Source: Caballeronia cordobensis (GTDB lineage: Bacteria; Pseudomonadota; Gammaproteobacteria; Burkholderiales; Burkholderiaceae). From it: a stretch of DNA of 64,000 nucleotides. Shown here piece by piece: positions 8,687 through 18,155 of this stretch. The stretch's first letter is position 1, and each line of letters opens with the position of its first letter. The DNA lies in the NCBI RefSeq assembly GCF_001544575.2, contig NZ_FCNY02000002.1, positions 519,658 to 583,657 of the forward strand, read 5' to 3'. The translations under genes were made by a program, and so were the position numbers. Below the pieces are notes generated by a model. That model worked only from the letters and a program-made list of their open reading frames with translations, made no database searches and was not told where the DNA came from.

Positions 8687-8860
8687 CGTCGGGCGCTCCT
8701 CTTCATGTGGTCGGAAGGCTGTCATTCTAGCCGCGACAGCAGACCTTTCGCGGCTATGGTAGGTTTTGCGATTGCCGGAAAACCAGCCAAGTTTCATTCC
8801 GACAACGCGCCGACACGAAGCCAACAGCGCGCAAACACCACGCCAACAAGAGGACAGCAC

Positions 8861-9913
8861 ATGAAGTTTCGGAAACTGGGTGATTCGGGTGTCGATGTCA
8901 GCCTGATCGGGCTCGGCACCATGACCTGGGGCGAGCAGAACACTGAAAGCGAAGCGCATCAGCAGATCGACCATGCGCTGGGCGAAGGCGTGAATCTGAT
9001 CGATGCCGCCGAAATGTACCCGGTCCCGCCGCGTCCGGAGACGCAGGGCCGCACGGAGGAATACATCGGCACGTGGCTCGCGAAGCACGCCGCGAAGCGC
9101 GGCGATATCGTGCTCGCGACGAAGATCGCCGGGCCCGCGCGCCAGCCGCACAATCCGCGGCACATCCGCGGCGCGGGCAATCAGTTCGACCGCAAGAATC
9201 TGAACGAAGCCATCGACGGCAGCCTGAAACGCCTGCAAACGGATTACGTGGATCTGTATCAGCTGCACTGGCCCGACCGCAACACGATGACCTTCGGCCG
9301 CACGGCGTATCCGTATATCGACGACGAATACACGGTGCCCATCGAGGAAACGCTCGTCGCGCTCGCCGAGCTGGTGAAGGCGGGCAAGATCCGTTACGTG
9401 GGTGTATCGAACGAAACGCCGTGGGGCGTCGCGCAATTCCTGCGCGCGGCCGAGAAGGCCGGGCTGCCGAAGATCGTCAGCATTCAGAATCCGTACAGCC
9501 TCGTGAACCGCACGTATGAGTTCGGTTTGTCCGAGTTCACGCACCGGGAAGGCGTCGGGCTGCTCGCCTACTCGCCGCTCGCGTTCGGCTGGCTGACCGG
9601 CAAGTACGAGGGCGGCGCGCGTCCGGCAGGCGCGCGCATCACGCTTTACGAGCGCTTCCAGCGTTACAGCAAGCCGCAGGCGCTCGCGGCGATCACCTCC
9701 TACGTCGAACTGGCGAAACGCCACGGCCTCACGCCGACGCAGCTCGCGCTCGGCTTCGTCAACACGCGGCAATTCACGACCAGCACGTTGATCGGCGCGA
9801 CCTCGATCGCGCAACTGAAGGAGAACATCGAGAGCGTGAACGTCGAACTGTCGGATGAAATTCTGGCCGAAATCGACGCGCTGCACGAACGTCAGCCGAA
9901 TCCCGCGCCGTGA
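8861..9913 (+). CDS. tas: Aldo/keto reductase, Tas-like
   Basis: The protein has 350 residues and is close in length and motif order to E. coli Tas (346 residues). The catalytic tetrad is intact: Asp48, Tyr53 in EMYPVPPRPETQG, Lys88 and His136. Family landmarks IRYVGVSNET and IQNPYSLVNR are present. It should be an NADPH-dependent reductase with a TIM-barrel fold; the natural substrate of Tas-type enzymes is unclear. ATG 8861 follows AAGAGGACAGC. It is transcribed divergently from an MFS exporter, with 174 bases between them. Confidence 0.92.
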   Translation: MKFRKLGDSGVDVSLIGLGTMTWGEQNTESEAHQQIDHALGEGVNLIDAAEMYPVPPRPETQGRTEEYIGTWLAKHAAKRGDIVLATKIAGPARQPHNPRHIRGAGNQFDRKNLNEAIDGSLKRLQTDYVDLYQLHWPDRNTMTFGRTAYPYIDDEYTVPIEETLVALAELVKAGKIRYVGVSNETPWGVAQFLRAAEKAGLPKIVSIQNPYSLVNRTYEFGLSEFTHREGVGLLAYSPLAFGWLTGKYEGGARPAGARITLYERFQRYSKPQALAAITSYVELAKRHGLTPTQLALGFVNTRQFTTSTLIGATSIAQLKENIESVNVELSDEILAEIDALHERQPNPAP

Positions 9914-10214
9914 AATTGCCTGTCCGGTCAACGATTTGACCAAAAATCGCATGGCCGGGACGCGAATGTGTCAGCATTGACGTTCGCGTTTTCATTCGAT
10001 ATCGCTACATAGTCGTCTGTAACGCCGGGCTAACTTTTGGCCCGTACTCTGCCGTAACGCCGCCCCGGGTCCTGCAATGCGGGATTCGCGGCGCGCTCCC
10101 CGAGTCACCCGCGGTGCGGTGCCGTTCGCGAGGCACTACACTTGCTCGATGGTCCTGGTTGCCCGCTGCGGCGCCTTTCGCCACAGCGCGCTCTTTGCAA
10201 AGGAGTCGTCGCTC
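9914..10214. other. Intergenic region upstream of transketolase
   Basis: This stretch contains no gene I can support. A possible sigma-70 promoter is TTGACG (9977-9982), a 17-base spacer, then TATCGC (10000-10005), which would give a leader of about 200 bases for tkt. I see no riboswitch-like structure in that leader. Confidence 0.35.
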
Positions 10215-12308
10215 ATGTCTCAAGCATCATCGCAGGCCAAAGATCTCGATCGCCTCACGATCGACACCATCCGCACGCTTTCGATGGACGCCGTGCAAAA
10301 GGCCAATTCCGGCCACCCCGGCACGCCGATGGCGCTCGCGCCCGTCGCTTTCCATCTCTGGCAGAACCATCTGCGCTACGATCCGGACGCGCCGCTATGG
10401 CCGAATCGCGACCGCTTCGTGCTGTCCGTCGGCCATGCGTCGATGCTGCTGTACTCGCTGCTGCATCTCGCCGGCGTGAAGGAAGTCGACGAAGACGGCA
10501 AGCCCACGGGCCAGCCCGCCGTATCGCTCGACGACATCAAGCAGTTCCGCCAGATCGACAGCAAGACGCCGGGCCATCCGGAATTTCGCCTGACCACCGG
10601 CGTCGAGACGACCACCGGACCGCTCGGGCAAGGTCTCGGCAACAGCGTCGGCATGGCGATGGCCGCGCGCTGGAAGGAAGCCCGCTTCAACAAGGGCAAG
10701 GACACGCTCTTCGATTACCGCGTCTACGCGCTCTGCGGCGACGGCGACATGATGGAAGGCGTCTCGCACGAAGCGGCTTCGCTCGCGGGGCATCTGAAGC
10801 TGTCGAACCTGATCTGGATCTACGACAGCAACACGATCACGATCGAAGGCCACACGGAGCTCGCCTACAGCGACGATGTCGAAGCGCGCTTTCACGGCTA
10901 CAACTGGCACACGCTGCACGTCGACGACGCCAACGACGCGAACGCGCTCGAAGCCGCCATCAACAAGGCGAAGTCGCATACCGACAAGCCGACGCTGATC
11001 GTCGTGAAGAGCATCATCGGCTGGGGCGCGCCGAACAAGCAGAACACCGCGAGCGCGCACGGCGAGGCGCTGGGCGAAGAGGAAGTCAAGCTCGCGAAGA
11101 AGTTCTACGGCTGGCCGGAAGACAAACAGTTCTACGTGCCCGACGGCGTGATGCAGCATTTCGCGGACGGCATGGGCGCGCGCGGCAAGAAGGCGCACGC
11201 TGAATGGAAGCAGCGTTTCGACGCCTACGAAAAGGCGCAGCCGGATCTCGCGAAGGAGGCGTGGCACATGCTGCGCAACACGCTTCCCGAAGGCTGGGAA
11301 AGCGCGATTCCGACCTTCGAGGCGGACGCGAAGGGACTCGCCACACGCGATTCGTCGGGCAAGGTGCTGAATGCGATCGCGCAGCAGATTCCGTGGCTCA
11401 TCGGCGGGGCGGCGGACCTGTCGCCATCGACGAAAACGAATCTCAAGTTCGAAGGCGCGGGCAGCTTCGAGCACGACAGCTACGGCGGCCGCAATCTGCA
11501 TTTCGGCATTCGCGAGCACGGCATGGGCGCGGTCTGCAACGGCCTCGCGCTGTCGAACCTGCGCGCGTACGGATCGACCTTCCTGATCTTCAGCGACTAC
11601 ATGAAGCCGCCGATCCGCCTCTCCGCGATCATGGAAGTGCCGGTGATCTACGTGTTCACGCACGATTCCATCGGCGTCGGGGAAGACGGACCGACGCATC
11701 AGCCGATCGAGCAGCTCGCGACGCTGCGCGCAGTGCCGGGCCTGTGCCTCTTGCGTCCCGCCGATGCCAACGAGGTCGGCGAAGCATGGCGCGTGGCGCT
11801 GTCGCATAGCAAGGAGCCGACGTGCCTCGTGCTGACACGCCAGGCGCTGCCGACCTTCGATCGCACGAAATACGCGTCGGCGGAAGGCGTGCGGCGCGGC
11901 GCGTACGTGCTCGCCGATACCGAAGGCGGCAAGAAGCCCGAGGTGCTGCTGCTCGCGACCGGCAGCGAAGTGTCGCTGTGCATCGACACCTACGAGAAGC
12001 TGAAGGCCGAAGGCATCGCGGCGCGCGTCGTCTCCATGCCTTCGTGGGACATCTTCGAAAAGCAGGACGCGGCGTACAAGGAATCGGTGCTGCCCGACGA
12101 CGTGCACGCGCGCGTCTGTGTGGAGCAGGCCGCCACGCTCGGCTGGGACCGCTATGTCGGCCGCCTGGGATCGCAGATCGTGATGCACACGTTCGGCGCG
12201 TCGGCCCCGCTGAAGGCGCTCAAGACCAAGTTCGGCTTCACGCCGGAGGCGGTGTACGAGGCAGCGAAGAAACAGATCGAACGCGTCAAATCCAACGGCA
12301 AGGAGTGA
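10215..12308 (+). CDS. tkt: Transketolase
   Basis: The protein has 697 residues, slightly longer than E. coli TktA (663). It transfers two-carbon ketol units between sugar phosphates in the non-oxidative pentose phosphate pathway, using thiamine diphosphate and Mg. The ThDP motif [19 protein letters not shown] lies near residue 175. The pyrimidine domain follows from about 380 ([25 protein letters not shown]), and the C-terminal domain closes with [17 protein letters not shown] lies ten bases before ATG 10215. The 6-phosphogluconate dehydrogenase gene follows after 5 bases, so the two pentose phosphate genes form an operon. Confidence 0.97.
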   Translation: MSQASSQAKDLDRLTIDTIRTLSMDAVQKANSGHPGTPMALAPVAFHLWQNHLRYDPDAPLWPNRDRFVLSVGHASMLLYSLLHLAGVKEVDEDGKPTGQPAVSLDDIKQFRQIDSKTPGHPEFRLTTGVETTTGPLGQGLGNSVGMAMAARWKEARFNKGKDTLFDYRVYALCGDGDMMEGVSHEAASLAGHLKLSNLIWIYDSNTITIEGHTELAYSDDVEARFHGYNWHTLHVDDANDANALEAAINKAKSHTDKPTLIVVKSIIGWGAPNKQNTASAHGEALGEEEVKLAKKFYGWPEDKQFYVPDGVMQHFADGMGARGKKAHAEWKQRFDAYEKAQPDLAKEAWHMLRNTLPEGWESAIPTFEADAKGLATRDSSGKVLNAIAQQIPWLIGGAADLSPSTKTNLKFEGAGSFEHDSYGGRNLHFGIREHGMGAVCNGLALSNLRAYGSTFLIFSDYMKPPIRLSAIMEVPVIYVFTHDSIGVGEDGPTHQPIEQLATLRAVPGLCLLRPADANEVGEAWRVALSHSKEPTCLVLTRQALPTFDRTKYASAEGVRRGAYVLADTEGGKKPEVLLLATGSEVSLCIDTYEKLKAEGIAARVVSMPSWDIFEKQDAAYKESVLPDDVHARVCVEQAATLGWDRYVGRLGSQIVMHTFGASAPLKALKTKFGFTPEAVYEAAKKQIERVKSNGKE

Positions 12309-12313
12309 CCATC

Positions 12314-13294
12314 ATGCAGATCGGCATCGTGGGACTGGGGCGCATGGGCGGCAATATCGGGCGCCGGCTGATGCGCGACGGGCATACGTGCGTCGTGTAC
12401 GACCACGCTCCGGAGGCGACCCAAGCGCTGGCGAGCGAAGGCGCGACGGGCGCCAAGGATCTGGGCGATCTCGTCGCGAAGCTCGACGCGCCGCGCGTTA
12501 TCTGGCTGATGCTGCCCGCGGGCAAGATCACCGAGGACACGCTCAACGACCTGCACAAGATTCTCGGCGCGGACGACGTGATCATCGACGGCGGCAATTC
12601 GTTCTACAAGGACGACATCCGCCGGGCCGCGCAGTTGCGCGAGCAGGGCATTCATTACGTCGATGTCGGCACGTCGGGCGGCGTCTGGGGCCTGACGCGC
12701 GGCTATTGCATGATGATCGGCGGCGAGGAAGCGGTCGTGAAGCGCATCGATCCGATTCTCGCGACGCTCGCGCCCGGACGCGGCGACATTCCCGAAACGC
12801 CGGGCCGCGAAGGGCGCGATCCGCGCGTCGAGAACGGCTATATGTATTGCGGGCCGGTCGGCTCGGGGCACTTCGTGAAGATGGTTCACAACGGCATCGA
12901 ATACGGCTTGATGCAGGCCTATGCCGAAGGCTTTCACGTGCTCGAACGCAAGGACTCGAAAGAACTGCCGGAAAACGAACGCTACTCGCTCGATCTCGCC
13001 GATATCGCGGAAGTCTGGCGGCGCGGCAGTGTCGTGTCCTCGTGGCTGCTCGATCTGACCGCGGGCGCGCTCGCGGGCGACGGCTCGCTCGACCGCTATT
13101 CGGCCGAAGTCGCGGACAGCGGCGAAGGGCGCTGGACGATCGAGGCGGCGATCGAGGAAGCGGTGCCCGCGCAAGTGCTGTCGGCGGCGCTTTACACGCG
13201 GTTTCGCTCGCGCGATGCCGAGTCGTTCCCCGAACGCATGCTGTCCGCGATGCGCTTCGGCTTCGGCGGGCATCACGAGTTTCCGGCGAAGTAG
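12314..13294 (+). CDS. gnd: 6-phosphogluconate dehydrogenase, short (GndA-type), decarboxylating
   Basis: The protein has 326 residues, the short form of 6PGDH rather than the 470-residue enterobacterial form. The Rossmann motif GLGRMG lies at 7-12, IIDGGNS near 95, and the active-site Lys189 is in [13 protein letters not shown]. The second strand ends in Asp30 (VVYDHAP) where NADP-dependent enzymes carry Asn-Arg, suggesting NAD preference, as reported for other short-form enzymes. It oxidises 6-phosphogluconate to ribulose 5-phosphate and CO2, feeding the transketolase encoded 5 bases upstream. Confidence 0.93.
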   Translation: MQIGIVGLGRMGGNIGRRLMRDGHTCVVYDHAPEATQALASEGATGAKDLGDLVAKLDAPRVIWLMLPAGKITEDTLNDLHKILGADDVIIDGGNSFYKDDIRRAAQLREQGIHYVDVGTSGGVWGLTRGYCMMIGGEEAVVKRIDPILATLAPGRGDIPETPGREGRDPRVENGYMYCGPVGSGHFVKMVHNGIEYGLMQAYAEGFHVLERKDSKELPENERYSLDLADIAEVWRRGSVVSSWLLDLTAGALAGDGSLDRYSAEVADSGEGRWTIEAAIEEAVPAQVLSAALYTRFRSRDAESFPERMLSAMRFGFGGHHEFPAK

Positions 13295-13301
13295 GGCTTC
13301 G

Positions 13302-13334
13302 AAAACGGCGATGGACTGTCTCGGTCCATCGCCG
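13302..13334. terminator. Stem-loop between convergent gnd and the ABC permease
   Basis: An 11-bp perfect stem (13306-13316 with 13324-13334) encloses a 7-base loop. Read on the minus strand, the stem is followed by TTTTC, so it best terminates the ABC permease transcript. Confidence 0.6.
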
Positions 13335-13338
13335 GTCT

Positions 13339-14193
13339 TCACTTCATCATGCGCCGCCTGAAAAGCCACGCACACAGGAAAAACGGCACGATCGCATAGG
13401 CGATCAATACGCCGAGATGCAGCGCCACGCCGTCGAACGGGCGGGCGAGCATCGCGCAGCGGATCAGTTCCACCGCGTGAAACAGCGGCAGCGCCTGCGC
13501 GGCGTGCTGCGCGAAGGCGGGCAGTTGCGCGATCGGGAAGAACACGCCGGAGAGCAGGAGCATCGGCGTGAGCGCGAGCGTCTGATAGAACATGAAGAAG
13601 TCGTAGCTCGGCGCGAGCGCGGTGACGACCATCGCCGTGCTCGCGAACGCAAGTCCGGTCAGCACGATGACGGGCAGCGCGATCAGCATCGACGGAAAGT
13701 TCGCGTAGCCGAGCGCGCCCGCGACCAGCATGATCGCCACGCCCGAGAGCACCGACTTGCTCGCGGCCCAGACGATCTCGCCGAGCACGATATCGCCGAG
13801 CGTGAGCGGCGTGTGCATGATCGCCTCCCACGTGCGCTGCACGTGCATGCGCGAAAAGCCCGAGTACATTGCTTCGAAGCTCGACGACATCATCACGCTC
13901 GACGCCACCGTGCCCGCCGCGAGAAACGCGATATACGACACGCCGTCGACGTGCCCGACCATCAGCCCGAGGCCAAGCCCCAGGCCGAACAGATAGATCA
14001 TCGGATCGGCGAGATTGCCGATCATCGAGGCGATCGCGAGTTTTTTCCAGACGAGATAGTTGCGCCGCCACACCGACATCCAGTGCGTCGCGTTCGCGGG
14101 CAGTGCATTGGACAGCGGCGTCAGATTGTCCGAACCCTTCGGCTGCATGCGCGGGCGTTTTCGGTCGACGCGCGTTCGTTCGAGCGTATCCAT
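13339..14193 (-). CDS. ABC-2 type exporter permease, NodJ-like
   Basis: The protein has 284 residues with about six membrane helices and the ABC-2 permease layout. The cytoplasmic N-terminus ([12 protein letters not shown]) precedes the first helix, and the [23 protein letters not shown] loop near 215-240 is characteristic of NodJ/DRA-family permeases. It is the partner of the ATPase encoded 3 bases upstream; together they should export a small lipid-linked or hydrophobic molecule from the inner membrane. In rhizobia NodIJ export Nod factors, but no nod genes are here, so the substrate is unknown. Confidence 0.88.
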   Translation of the reverse strand: MDTLERTRVDRKRPRMQPKGSDNLTPLSNALPANATHWMSVWRRNYLVWKKLAIASMIGNLADPMIYLFGLGLGLGLMVGHVDGVSYIAFLAAGTVASSVMMSSSFEAMYSGFSRMHVQRTWEAIMHTPLTLGDIVLGEIVWAASKSVLSGVAIMLVAGALGYANFPSMLIALPVIVLTGLAFASTAMVVTALAPSYDFFMFYQTLALTPMLLLSGVFFPIAQLPAFAQHAAQALPLFHAVELIRCAMLARPFDGVALHLGVLIAYAIVPFFLCAWLFRRRMMK

Positions 14194-14196
14194 GGC

Positions 14197-15159
14197 TCAG
14201 TCCACCATCTCGCGTCCCGTGAGACGCAGGAACACATCTTCGAGATTCGCCGGGCGATGCAGATAGCGCACGTCGGCGCGGCCTTTCACGCGCGCATGCA
14301 CGGGCTGCGGATCGTCGACATAGCAAAAGAGCGTTTCGCCGCTCACTTCCATGCGTTCGACGAACGGTTCGAGTTCGGCGGCGAGCGCCTGCGGATCGGG
14401 TCCGTAGATCTCGATCACGTCCGAGCCGATCACCGATTCGATCAGATCGCGCGGCCGGCCTTCCGCGATCTTGCGGCCTTCCTCGATCACGCAGAGCCGG
14501 TCGCACAGGCGCTCGGCTTCTTCCATGAAGTGCGTCGTCAGGAGAATCGTCTTGCCGCGCGCGAGCAGCGAGCGCAAACGCTCCCAGATGAGGTGCCGCG
14601 CCTGAGGATCGAGGCCGGTGGTCGGCTCGTCCATCACGAGGACATCGGGATCGTTGACGAGCGCGCGCGCGAGCGTGAGACGCCGCTTCATGCCGCCCGA
14701 CAACTCGCCGACGCGCGCATCGGCCTTGCTCTCCAGCCGCGCGAACTCCAGCAGCGAAGGCACGAGCGCGTTCATGCGCGCGCCCGTCAGGCCGAAATAG
14801 CGGCCGAAGACGAGCAGATTCTCGCGCACGGTGAAATCGGGATCGAGGTTGTCGAACTGCGGCACGACGCCCACGCGCTCGCGCGCGAAACGGGCGCGCG
14901 CGGGCACCGGTTCGCCGACGAGCCGGATCGCGCCACTGTCCGGCGACGTGATGCCGAGCAGCATCTTGAGCGTCGTCGTCTTGCCCGCGCCGTTCGGGCC
15001 GAGCAGCCCGAAGCATTCGCCGGGCCGCACGTCGAACGACAGGCCATCGACGACGGTGCGCTCACCGTAGCGCTTCCTTACTTCGGTGAATTCGATGGCG
15101 CGCGTGCCGCTTTCATCGCCGGCGGTGCGTGTCGCTGCTTGCAATGTTTGATCAGTCAT
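14197..15159 (-). CDS. ABC exporter ATP-binding protein, NodI-like
   Basis: The protein has 320 residues. Walker [10 protein letters not shown] is at 54-62, the Q-loop at VVPQFDNLD, the signature LSGGM at 153-157, Walker B VLVMDEPT at 173-180, and the switch His in TTHFMEEAE. The C-terminal part (about 240-320) is the DRA/NodI-type extension. ATG 15159 is preferred over a TTG at 15186 because the protein then begins MTDQTLQ, in line with homologues of this size. It is translated just ahead of the permease with a 3-base gap. Confidence 0.92.
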   Translation of the reverse strand: MTDQTLQAATRTAGDESGTRAIEFTEVRKRYGERTVVDGLSFDVRPGECFGLLGPNGAGKTTTLKMLLGITSPDSGAIRLVGEPVPARARFARERVGVVPQFDNLDPDFTVRENLLVFGRYFGLTGARMNALVPSLLEFARLESKADARVGELSGGMKRRLTLARALVNDPDVLVMDEPTTGLDPQARHLIWERLRSLLARGKTILLTTHFMEEAERLCDRLCVIEEGRKIAEGRPRDLIESVIGSDVIEIYGPDPQALAAELEPFVERMEVSGETLFCYVDDPQPVHARVKGRADVRYLHRPANLEDVFLRLTGREMVD

Positions 15160-15486
15160 GCATTCGTGACGCAGAAAAAGCCGCAAAACTGCATAGGGAA
15201 ATCCAGCGGGCTAGTGTAATCCAATGCACCAGCGCGGCGCTCGGCGTGCAACCGCAAGCGGCGCGCCCGGGTCAAACCTGTGCGCGGCGGCCTCGAACCG
15301 ATTCCGGCTGAAACTGCCAGAGGCTTGTCCGCCGGGCGGCTCGCGGATCTGGCACGGTGCGAGCTAGCGTGCTGCTTCGGTTAGCGTTTTCCAGCGTTGT
15401 CACGCATGGTGCGACACACGAAGATGAAGACGCATTCGGCCACATTCGGCTGCGCGCGGACGCGAACGGCATTGGCCAGGGAGATC
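15160..15486. other. Intergenic region between the NodI-like and UspA genes
   Basis: This is a divergent intergenic region. It must contain promoters for both neighbours, but I see no convincing -35/-10 pair, inverted repeat or terminator. The short open frames crossing it lack ribosome-binding sites. Confidence 0.4.
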
Positions 15487-15999
15487 ATGATGGAAAGCTA
15501 TCGAAAGATCCTGCTCTGCTACGACGGCTCCAGAGAGGGCCGCAAGGCCTTGCGGCAGGGCGCCAATCTCGCGCTCGACCTGAACGCGGAGACGCACGTG
15601 CTCGCGGTGGTGGATATGCGTTCGAGCATCGCCCAGAGCGCCGGACTGCTAACCGATATGGCCTGTGGCCGCTTCGAGGAAGCTGCGCGCGACATTCTCC
15701 AGGAAGGCGTCGAGTGGCTGCGCGAACGCGGCCTGCAGGCGCAGGGGCACTTCGCGTTCGGGCATCCGATCGACGAAATCGCGGCGCTCGCCGAGAGCCT
15801 TCAGGTCGATCTCGTCGTGGTGGGGCATCGCTGCCGGAGCGGGCTCGCGCGCTGGTGGATGGGCGCGGGCAACACGCCGCTGCTCGACCGCGTGAAGTGC
15901 AGCATTCTCGTCGCCGTGTGTCAGGCGGGCGAATCGGCCGAGGCGGAAGACGAAGCGGCGTACGCGGCGAAGCCAGTCAAGGCCGAAGCCGGCGCCTGA
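15487..15999 (+). CDS. Universal stress protein UspA family
   Basis: The protein has 170 residues in a single Usp domain: a KILLCYDGSREGRKAL first strand and helix, a LAVVDM second strand, and a DLVVVGHR strand. The ATP-binding G-2X-G-9X-G(S/T) loop is only partly preserved (GHRCRSGLARWWMGAGNT), so it may bind nucleotide weakly. The last 25 residues are an acidic, Ala-rich tail outside the domain. ATG 15487 is preceded by AGGGAG; a second ATG follows directly. It stands alone and converges on the DUF2939 gene. Confidence 0.88.
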   Translation: MMESYRKILLCYDGSREGRKALRQGANLALDLNAETHVLAVVDMRSSIAQSAGLLTDMACGRFEEAARDILQEGVEWLRERGLQAQGHFAFGHPIDEIAALAESLQVDLVVVGHRCRSGLARWWMGAGNTPLLDRVKCSILVAVCQAGESAEAEDEAAYAAKPVKAEAGA

Positions 16000-16017
16000 G
16001 TTCGCACGCGTGCCGGA

Positions 16018-16626
16018 TCAACCGGCGAGATCGACCGCAACGAGCTTCCACGACACGAGCCCGTAGCGATGGAAGATCGCCGAGTAACGCGCATCGCCGG
16101 CGCCGTGACGATAGGTGACGACGAACGTGTTGAAGTCCCTGTACCCGGCGGTGGTCTGCGGCGGCTCGGCAGGCGCTTGTTGCGCGGTCGCGACGCCGGA
16201 GGAAGGCGCGTTCGCCGCTGCGTTGCCGTGCGGCGCTGCGCTGTCGCCCGCGGGCGGCGGACGCTCGCCGGGATCGCCGCGCGGCGGAATGCCGTTCAGG
16301 ATGGCAGCGACGCCGTCCGGCGTCGCGTACGAATCCACCAGAGGACCGACGAGCGCCGCGCCGATCATCGCACCGATGATCGCAAGCGGATTGCCGCTCT
16401 TCTGGATATCGATGCGGCGCGTGAGCAGCGCCGCGACCTGGTCCTTGAGGCTCGCGCGAAGCGCGGGAAAATCCACGTATTGGTTGACGGTCTGCGCATC
16501 GCGCGCATCGGCTGCGCGCTTGACGCGATTCAATGCGATATACGGCGACGCATAAACGAAACCGAGCGCCGCGACGAGAACCAGAACGACGAGCGCGGTG
16601 AGAACAGATCGGGAAGTGCGTGACAT
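16018..16626 (-). CDS. DUF2939 protein, membrane-anchored
   Basis: The protein has 202 residues with one N-terminal membrane helix (about 8-27). A DUF2939 domain follows, recognised by YIALNRVKRAADARDAQ and YVDFPALRASLKDQV. The middle (about 120-155) is a Pro/Gly/Ala-rich linker. The C-terminal part (YRDFNTFVVTYR to VSWKLVAVDL) looks like a separate small beta-rich unit. The family has no known function. ATG 16626 puts the anchor at the N-terminus; the upstream extension of the frame has no hydrophobic sequence. Confidence 0.8.
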   Translation of the reverse strand: MSRTSRSVLTALVVLVLVAALGFVYASPYIALNRVKRAADARDAQTVNQYVDFPALRASLKDQVAALLTRRIDIQKSGNPLAIIGAMIGAALVGPLVDSYATPDGVAAILNGIPPRGDPGERPPPAGDSAAPHGNAAANAPSSGVATAQQAPAEPPQTTAGYRDFNTFVVTYRHGAGDARYSAIFHRYGLVSWKLVAVDLAG

Positions 16627-16707
16627 GCGGCGGCGAAGCCTCTCTTGCAGAACGTGATCCGGGATTGACCACGCCGATGCGCGATAAATCCCGGAGCAAT
16701 CGTGCAT

Positions 16708-17034
16708 TCACGCGAGAATGCCGCCCGCGAGCTCCGCGCTTTCCTCTGCGATGCAACGGTCGATCATGCGCGACACTTCATCGATCTTGCCGACCAGAAT
16801 GACGCGGGATTGCCCGCGATAGACCCGCACCGGCGCGCGTTGAGCGGGCTCCGCGTGCACGCCGCTGTTCAACGACACGCGTGCGAAAGCCGGCTGGCGG
16901 GACGGCAGCGCGGGCATGTCGTCGAAGAGATCCGGCGTGGTTTCGGCGCGCGGCATGCCGCACGCGATCAGCGTGCGCAGATGGCGCAGGCGGCCGAATT
17001 GACGGAAGGGCAGCAGACGGGCAAAACGTTCCAT
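16708..17034 (-). CDS. Small hypothetical protein
   Basis: The protein has 108 residues. ATG 17034 is chosen because GGAGAG lies seven bases upstream. The first 30 residues are basic and Leu/Arg-rich. The central part is Pro/Ala-rich, and the C-terminal 35 (RVILVGKIDEVSRMIDRCIAE) form a probable strand-helix unit. It has no signal sequence or recognised domain. It lies between the DUF2939 gene and lexA on the same strand. Function unknown. Confidence 0.6.
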   Translation of the reverse strand: MERFARLLPFRQFGRLRHLRTLIACGMPRAETTPDLFDDMPALPSRQPAFARVSLNSGVHAEPAQRAPVRVYRGQSRVILVGKIDEVSRMIDRCIAEESAELAGGILA

Positions 17035-17230
17035 GATGACTCTCCAGACGATAGGACGCACCGCGGCGCACCGCGCGCGGTGGCCGTCATGCTTGTTGTA
17101 GTTGAGACGCCTGAGGGCGTTCGAAGCAGTGTGTGAAGAGAGTTTCCGCTTCCACCGAGACATTTTCTGTCTCTTTGTGACGAGCGAGTCGACATTTATT
17201 CTGCCGCCTGCCGCTCCCTCCGCTGCCCCG

Positions 17231-17908
17231 TCAGAACTCGCCCGAACGGATCAAACCGACCGCGATGCCTTCCAGCGCGAAGTCGCTGCTGCCGGAGCGC
17301 ACGAAGATGTTTTCATAGTCCGGGTTCTCGGCAATCAATTCGACGCCGTCCGCCCGGCGCTTCCAGCGCTTCACGGTGACGTCGTCGCCAAGACGGGCGA
17401 CGACGATCTGTCCGTCTTTCGCTTCGTTGCGCTTTTGCACCGCGAGCAGATCGCCGTCGAGAATGCCGGCGTCGCGCATCGAAAGGCCGCGAACCTTGAG
17501 CAGATAGTCGGGCTTGCTGGAAAAGAGCGCGGGATCGCACGCGTAGTGCTGCGAGATATGCTCCTGCGCGAGGATCGGGCTGCCCGCCGCGACGCGCCCG
17601 ACCAGCGGCAGCGACAGTTGCATGATGCTCTGATGCGGCAGCGTGAACTGATGCGGCAGATCCTCCGCGCGATCGAGGCGCGACGCGTCGCCGAGCAGCC
17701 GGATGCCGCGCGACGAGCCCGCCGCCAGCTCGATCACCCCCTTGCGCGCCAGCGCCCGAAGATGTTCCTCAGCCGAGTTCGCCGAACTGAAGCCGAGCTC
17801 CGCCGCGATCTCCGCACGTGTCGGCGGGAAGCCGGTGCGGTCGATCGCGCGCTGGATCAGTTCGAAAACCTGCTGTTGCCGCGCGGTAAGTTTTGATGTT
17901 CTGGTCAC
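17231..17908 (-). CDS. lexA: LexA, SOS repressor
   Basis: The protein has 225 residues. The winged helix-turn-helix at 1-75 includes [23 protein letters not shown] as the DNA-reading part. The self-cleavage site is Ala108-Gly109 (VGRVAAGS), and the catalytic dyad is Ser143 in GLSMRDAG and Lys180 in VTVKRW. It represses DNA-damage genes and is cleaved with RecA help. Two LexA boxes lie 20 to 55 bases upstream of its start, so it represses itself. It diverges from the sulfate-binding protein gene. Confidence 0.98.
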   Translation of the reverse strand: MTRTSKLTARQQQVFELIQRAIDRTGFPPTRAEIAAELGFSSANSAEEHLRALARKGVIELAAGSSRGIRLLGDASRLDRAEDLPHQFTLPHQSIMQLSLPLVGRVAAGSPILAQEHISQHYACDPALFSSKPDYLLKVRGLSMRDAGILDGDLLAVQKRNEAKDGQIVVARLGDDVTVKRWKRRADGVELIAENPDYENIFVRSGSSDFALEGIAVGLIRSGEF

Positions 17909-17927
17909 AGGCTAGGCCCCTGATGCA

Positions 17928-17943
17928 CTGTATGAATGGACAG
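17928..17943. promoter_or_regulatory. LexA box 1 (CTGTATGAATGGACAG)
   Basis: This matches CTGT-N8-ACAG exactly, 20 bases upstream of the lexA start codon. It is the less symmetric of two boxes. Confidence 0.85.
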
Positions 17944-17947
17944 GTCA

Positions 17948-17963
17948 CTGTATTTTTATACAG
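17948..17963. promoter_or_regulatory. LexA box 2 (CTGTATTTTTATACAG)
   Basis: This is a near-perfect palindrome matching the consensus CTGT-N8-ACAG, with an AT-only core. It lies 20 bases (two helical turns) from box 1, so two LexA dimers should bind the same face of the DNA and cooperate. Confidence 0.92.
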
Positions 17964-18049
17964 TATAGCCCACTTTTCAAGCTTTACTTTAAGTTCGACC
18001 GTGCGGCCGCGAAGCCGCGTCGCTTCGCGCTTCTTCCACACAGGAATAA

Positions 18050-18112
18050 GGTTCTTAGCAGTTTTACGTATAAAAAAGTGAGAAACGATTATTTCTAATC
18101 ATATAGACCCGT
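18050..18112 (+). promoter_or_regulatory. AT-rich promoter and CysB-site candidate upstream of sbp
   Basis: This is a strikingly AT-rich stretch between lexA and sbp. It contains the inverted repeat GATTA-tttc-TAATC at 18087-18100 and the AT run ending in CATATAG. A LysR-type regulator such as the CysB homologue encoded at the end of this operon would be expected to bind here; the exact site is inferred. Confidence 0.4.
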
Positions 18113-18155
18113 CGATAGACTGATTCCGTCAATTCGATAAGACGGAGAACGGGGA

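Noticed and set aside
7403..8860. The upstream part of the open frame that leads into the aldo/keto reductase
   Set aside because: It is antisense to the MFS gene and Arg/His-rich; the reductase clearly starts at 8861.
12152..15219. Very long open frames on both strands across gnd and the ABC exporter
   Set aside because: They are Arg-rich shadows of gnd and the NodIJ-like genes, without binding sites or domains.
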